NCBI GenBank assembly: GCA_900540685.1
Contig: UQGS01000014.1
Span: 1-41,827, forward strand
From: an uncultured Catenibacterium sp.
Lineage (GTDB): Bacteria; Bacillota_I; Bacilli_A; Erysipelotrichales; Coprobacillaceae
DNA length: 41,827 bases
Direction of reading: 5' to 3'
This document shows positions 40,791 through 41,827 of the stretch, piece after piece. The first letter of the stretch is position 1, and every line of letters starts with the position of its first letter. The position numbers and the translations under genes were made by a program. The notes below the pieces were generated by a model, which did no database searches, was not told the DNA's origin, and saw nothing but the letters and a program-made list of their open reading frames with translations.

Positions 40791-41149
40791 TATGTATTAT
40801 ATTATATTTATTCGACACAATTGTGCTTTTATGATTATTATAATAGTTCAAATTAATTGTTCCTGTTTATCACAACTATTAGTTCTGTATATTTAAACAT
40901 ATTATCCAGACAGTTAATCAAAATAGAATTTAGATTTAATACTTCCGTAAAATATAAGTTCAAGTTGATATACCAATGAAAGTCAACAAATAATATTCTG
41001 AATACAAGCAAAGCTAAGATCATGAAATGATCACCCTTATCAGAATAAACAATCAATCGAAATAGTAAATCATAATTTGCCCGAATTTGTAATATATACC
41101 ATCGATATTTAGTGCAACGGATATTGGTACGTGTTAAAATTAATATATT
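40791..41149. other. AT-rich spacer between lysis operon and YcxB-like gene
   Basis: Contains promoter-like TATAAT elements for the minus-strand lysis operon (around 40796-40808) and a ten-base palindrome CACAATTGTG at 40816-40825. A 67-codon minus-strand frame (40853-41056) lacks a ribosome site and a recognisable family. Nothing else could be assigned. Confidence 0.5.
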
Positions 41150-41170
41150 ATGAATAGCGAGGTATCGAAA

Positions 41171-41680
41171 ATGGAAATATTAACTGTCAAAAATAATAAA
41201 ATGGATTATTCAACTTTCAAAAAAGTCAGCTTTCACTTCTTTCCTGTATTCTACACATTATTCCTAATAGTTGCATTCTGTCTTTCATGGATTACTTTGT
41301 TTATGAACCTATCTGCAGGACATGTTATTTACAGTGTAATAAGTGTTAGTAATTTAATACTTATATGTTCTCAACCAAGAAGGCTATCAAAAAAAATCAT
41401 AAAACAGCTCAATAAGTCGCTCCAGACAAATTATTATATCTATGACTTGGTCTTTTATGAAGATAAACTAACTACAGTGGTAGACTCAGTAGAAAATAAA
41501 GCTTCCATAAAATATACGAATATAAAAAACATAATAGAAACTAAAGATGTCGTATTATTCACAAGTAAAGCAGGCTTTAAAATCTATTTTGAAAAGAAAA
41601 ATGCCAGTAATGAAGATATTGAGAGATTACATGCGTTTTTTGATAAGCAGAACATCACATGGAAAAAATCAATTCTATAG
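41171..41680 (+). CDS. YcxB-like membrane protein
   Basis: Intact 169-residue member of the YcxB-like family. N-terminal MEILTVKNNKMDYSTFKKV, two hydrophobic helices (about 22-45 and 50-65), then a soluble domain with YYIYDLVFYEDKLTTVVDS, FKIYFEKKNASNEDIERLH and the end FFDKQNITWKKSIL. GAGGT lies seven bases before ATG 41171; an ATG at 41150 is upstream of the site. It is closest to the pseudogene copy at 35.4-36.0 kb but in opposite orientation, on the other side of the lysis cassette. Confidence 0.78.
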   Translation: MEILTVKNNKMDYSTFKKVSFHFFPVFYTLFLIVAFCLSWITLFMNLSAGHVIYSVISVSNLILICSQPRRLSKKIIKQLNKSLQTNYYIYDLVFYEDKLTTVVDSVENKASIKYTNIKNIIETKDVVLFTSKAGFKIYFEKKNASNEDIERLHAFFDKQNITWKKSIL

Positions 41681-41734
41681 TAAAGAAAACGGTAATTTAA
41701 AATAACTAGGGGTTTCCTATATTTTAGTTATTAT

Positions 41735-41770
41735 GAATCACGGGGTGAAAGTCACCCCGTGATTCTTTAT
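41735..41770. terminator. Strong terminator, probably bidirectional
   Basis: GAATCACGGGGTG (41735-41747) pairs perfectly with CACCCCGTGATTC (41753-41765) over loop AAAGT, followed by TTTAT. It lies between the YcxB-like gene and the convergent partial gene. A weaker AATAACTA/TAGTTATT stem (41701-41732) precedes it. Confidence 0.85.
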
Positions 41771-41773
41771 AGT

Positions 41774-41827
41774 CTAGAAGTCTATTTCAGAAATATCTAA
41801 ATCTAACGATGAGTCTTCATCGTTATT
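41774..41827 (-). CDS. Partial gene, acidic C-terminus
   Basis: The last 17 codons of a minus-strand gene that begins outside the window: NNDEDSSLDLDISEIDF then TAG. The acidic end with a final aromatic residue resembles the protein-interaction tails of single-stranded DNA-binding proteins (which usually end D-D-L-P-F), but the fit is incomplete. Too little is present to name it. Confidence 0.5.
   Translation of the reverse strand, partial: NNDEDSSLDLDISEIDF

Noticed and set aside
40853..41056. 67-codon minus-strand ORF in the spacer after the lysis operon
   Set aside because: No ribosome site, no recognisable family, AT-rich chance composition. I could not confirm that it is a YcxB relic.

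Overview
The window looks like chromosome from a low-GC, AT-rich Firmicute. Gene content (Pst, YitT, queuosine synthesis, mnmG-rsmG-noc, several lactose/cellobiose-type PTS parts, RpiR regulators) and sequence style fit an anaerobic gut member of the Erysipelotrichia/Coprobacillus group. That placement is an inference from gene content; there is no rRNA gene here. No tRNA, rRNA, CRISPR array or intact insertion sequence was seen. UGA acts as a normal stop: several intact genes end in TGA and Trp is encoded by TGG.

Layout. 0-3.5 kb: phosphate ABC transporter operon pstS-pstC-pstA-pstB on the minus strand. 3.7-5.4 kb: a YitT-type membrane protein converging on an inositol-monophosphatase-family protein with an altered metal ligand. 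5.4-6.06 kb: a 670-base stretch with two minus-strand terminators, strong hairpins and two tiny coupled ORFs, one broken by a stop. 6.1-13.4 kb: an orphan PTS EIIC, serC-serA, a SulP anion transporter with a long charged tail, an orphan PTS EIIB and a PHP-family phosphatase. 13.4-17.2 kb: a decayed RpiR regulator, a HAD phosphatase, and two adjacent CobW-type GTPases, one with a His-rich metal-binding segment and one fused to a DUF1980-like domain. 17.2-20.1 kb: queuosine operon tgt-queA-queH. 20.05-21.75 kb: an aminotransferase and Lrp regulator pair resembling alaR-alaT. 21.8-27.6 kb: a lactonase, a small ORF, the mnmG-rsmG-noc cluster, a CoA-binding protein and a reduced nitrogenase-component-1-like protein.

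27.7-32.1 kb: an ABC ATPase, FtsX-type permease and lipoprotein operon whose promoter is bracketed by two matching operators. 32.2-35.3 kb: an unusual protein joining an unknown N-terminal region, a PTS EIIB domain and a degenerate ROK sugar-kinase fold, tail-to-tail with an RpiR regulator, then tatD.

35.4-41.7 kb is an accessory island that looks more AT-rich. It holds a prophage-like lysis cassette on the minus strand: a sigma-region-4-like regulator, a holin, a GH25 lysozyme and a large peptidoglycan-binding/DUF1906 protein. The first three genes overlap. The last gene is interrupted by an in-frame TGA. Three YcxB-like membrane proteins flank the cassette; one is a pseudogene that has lost its start codon and carries a frameshift. 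No capsid, tail or integrase gene is present, so this is a remnant or a domesticated lysis/release module. The most unusual items are the EIIB-ROK fusion, the lysis cassette with its YcxB paralogs, the CobW-DUF1980 fusion and the twin-operator efflux locus.
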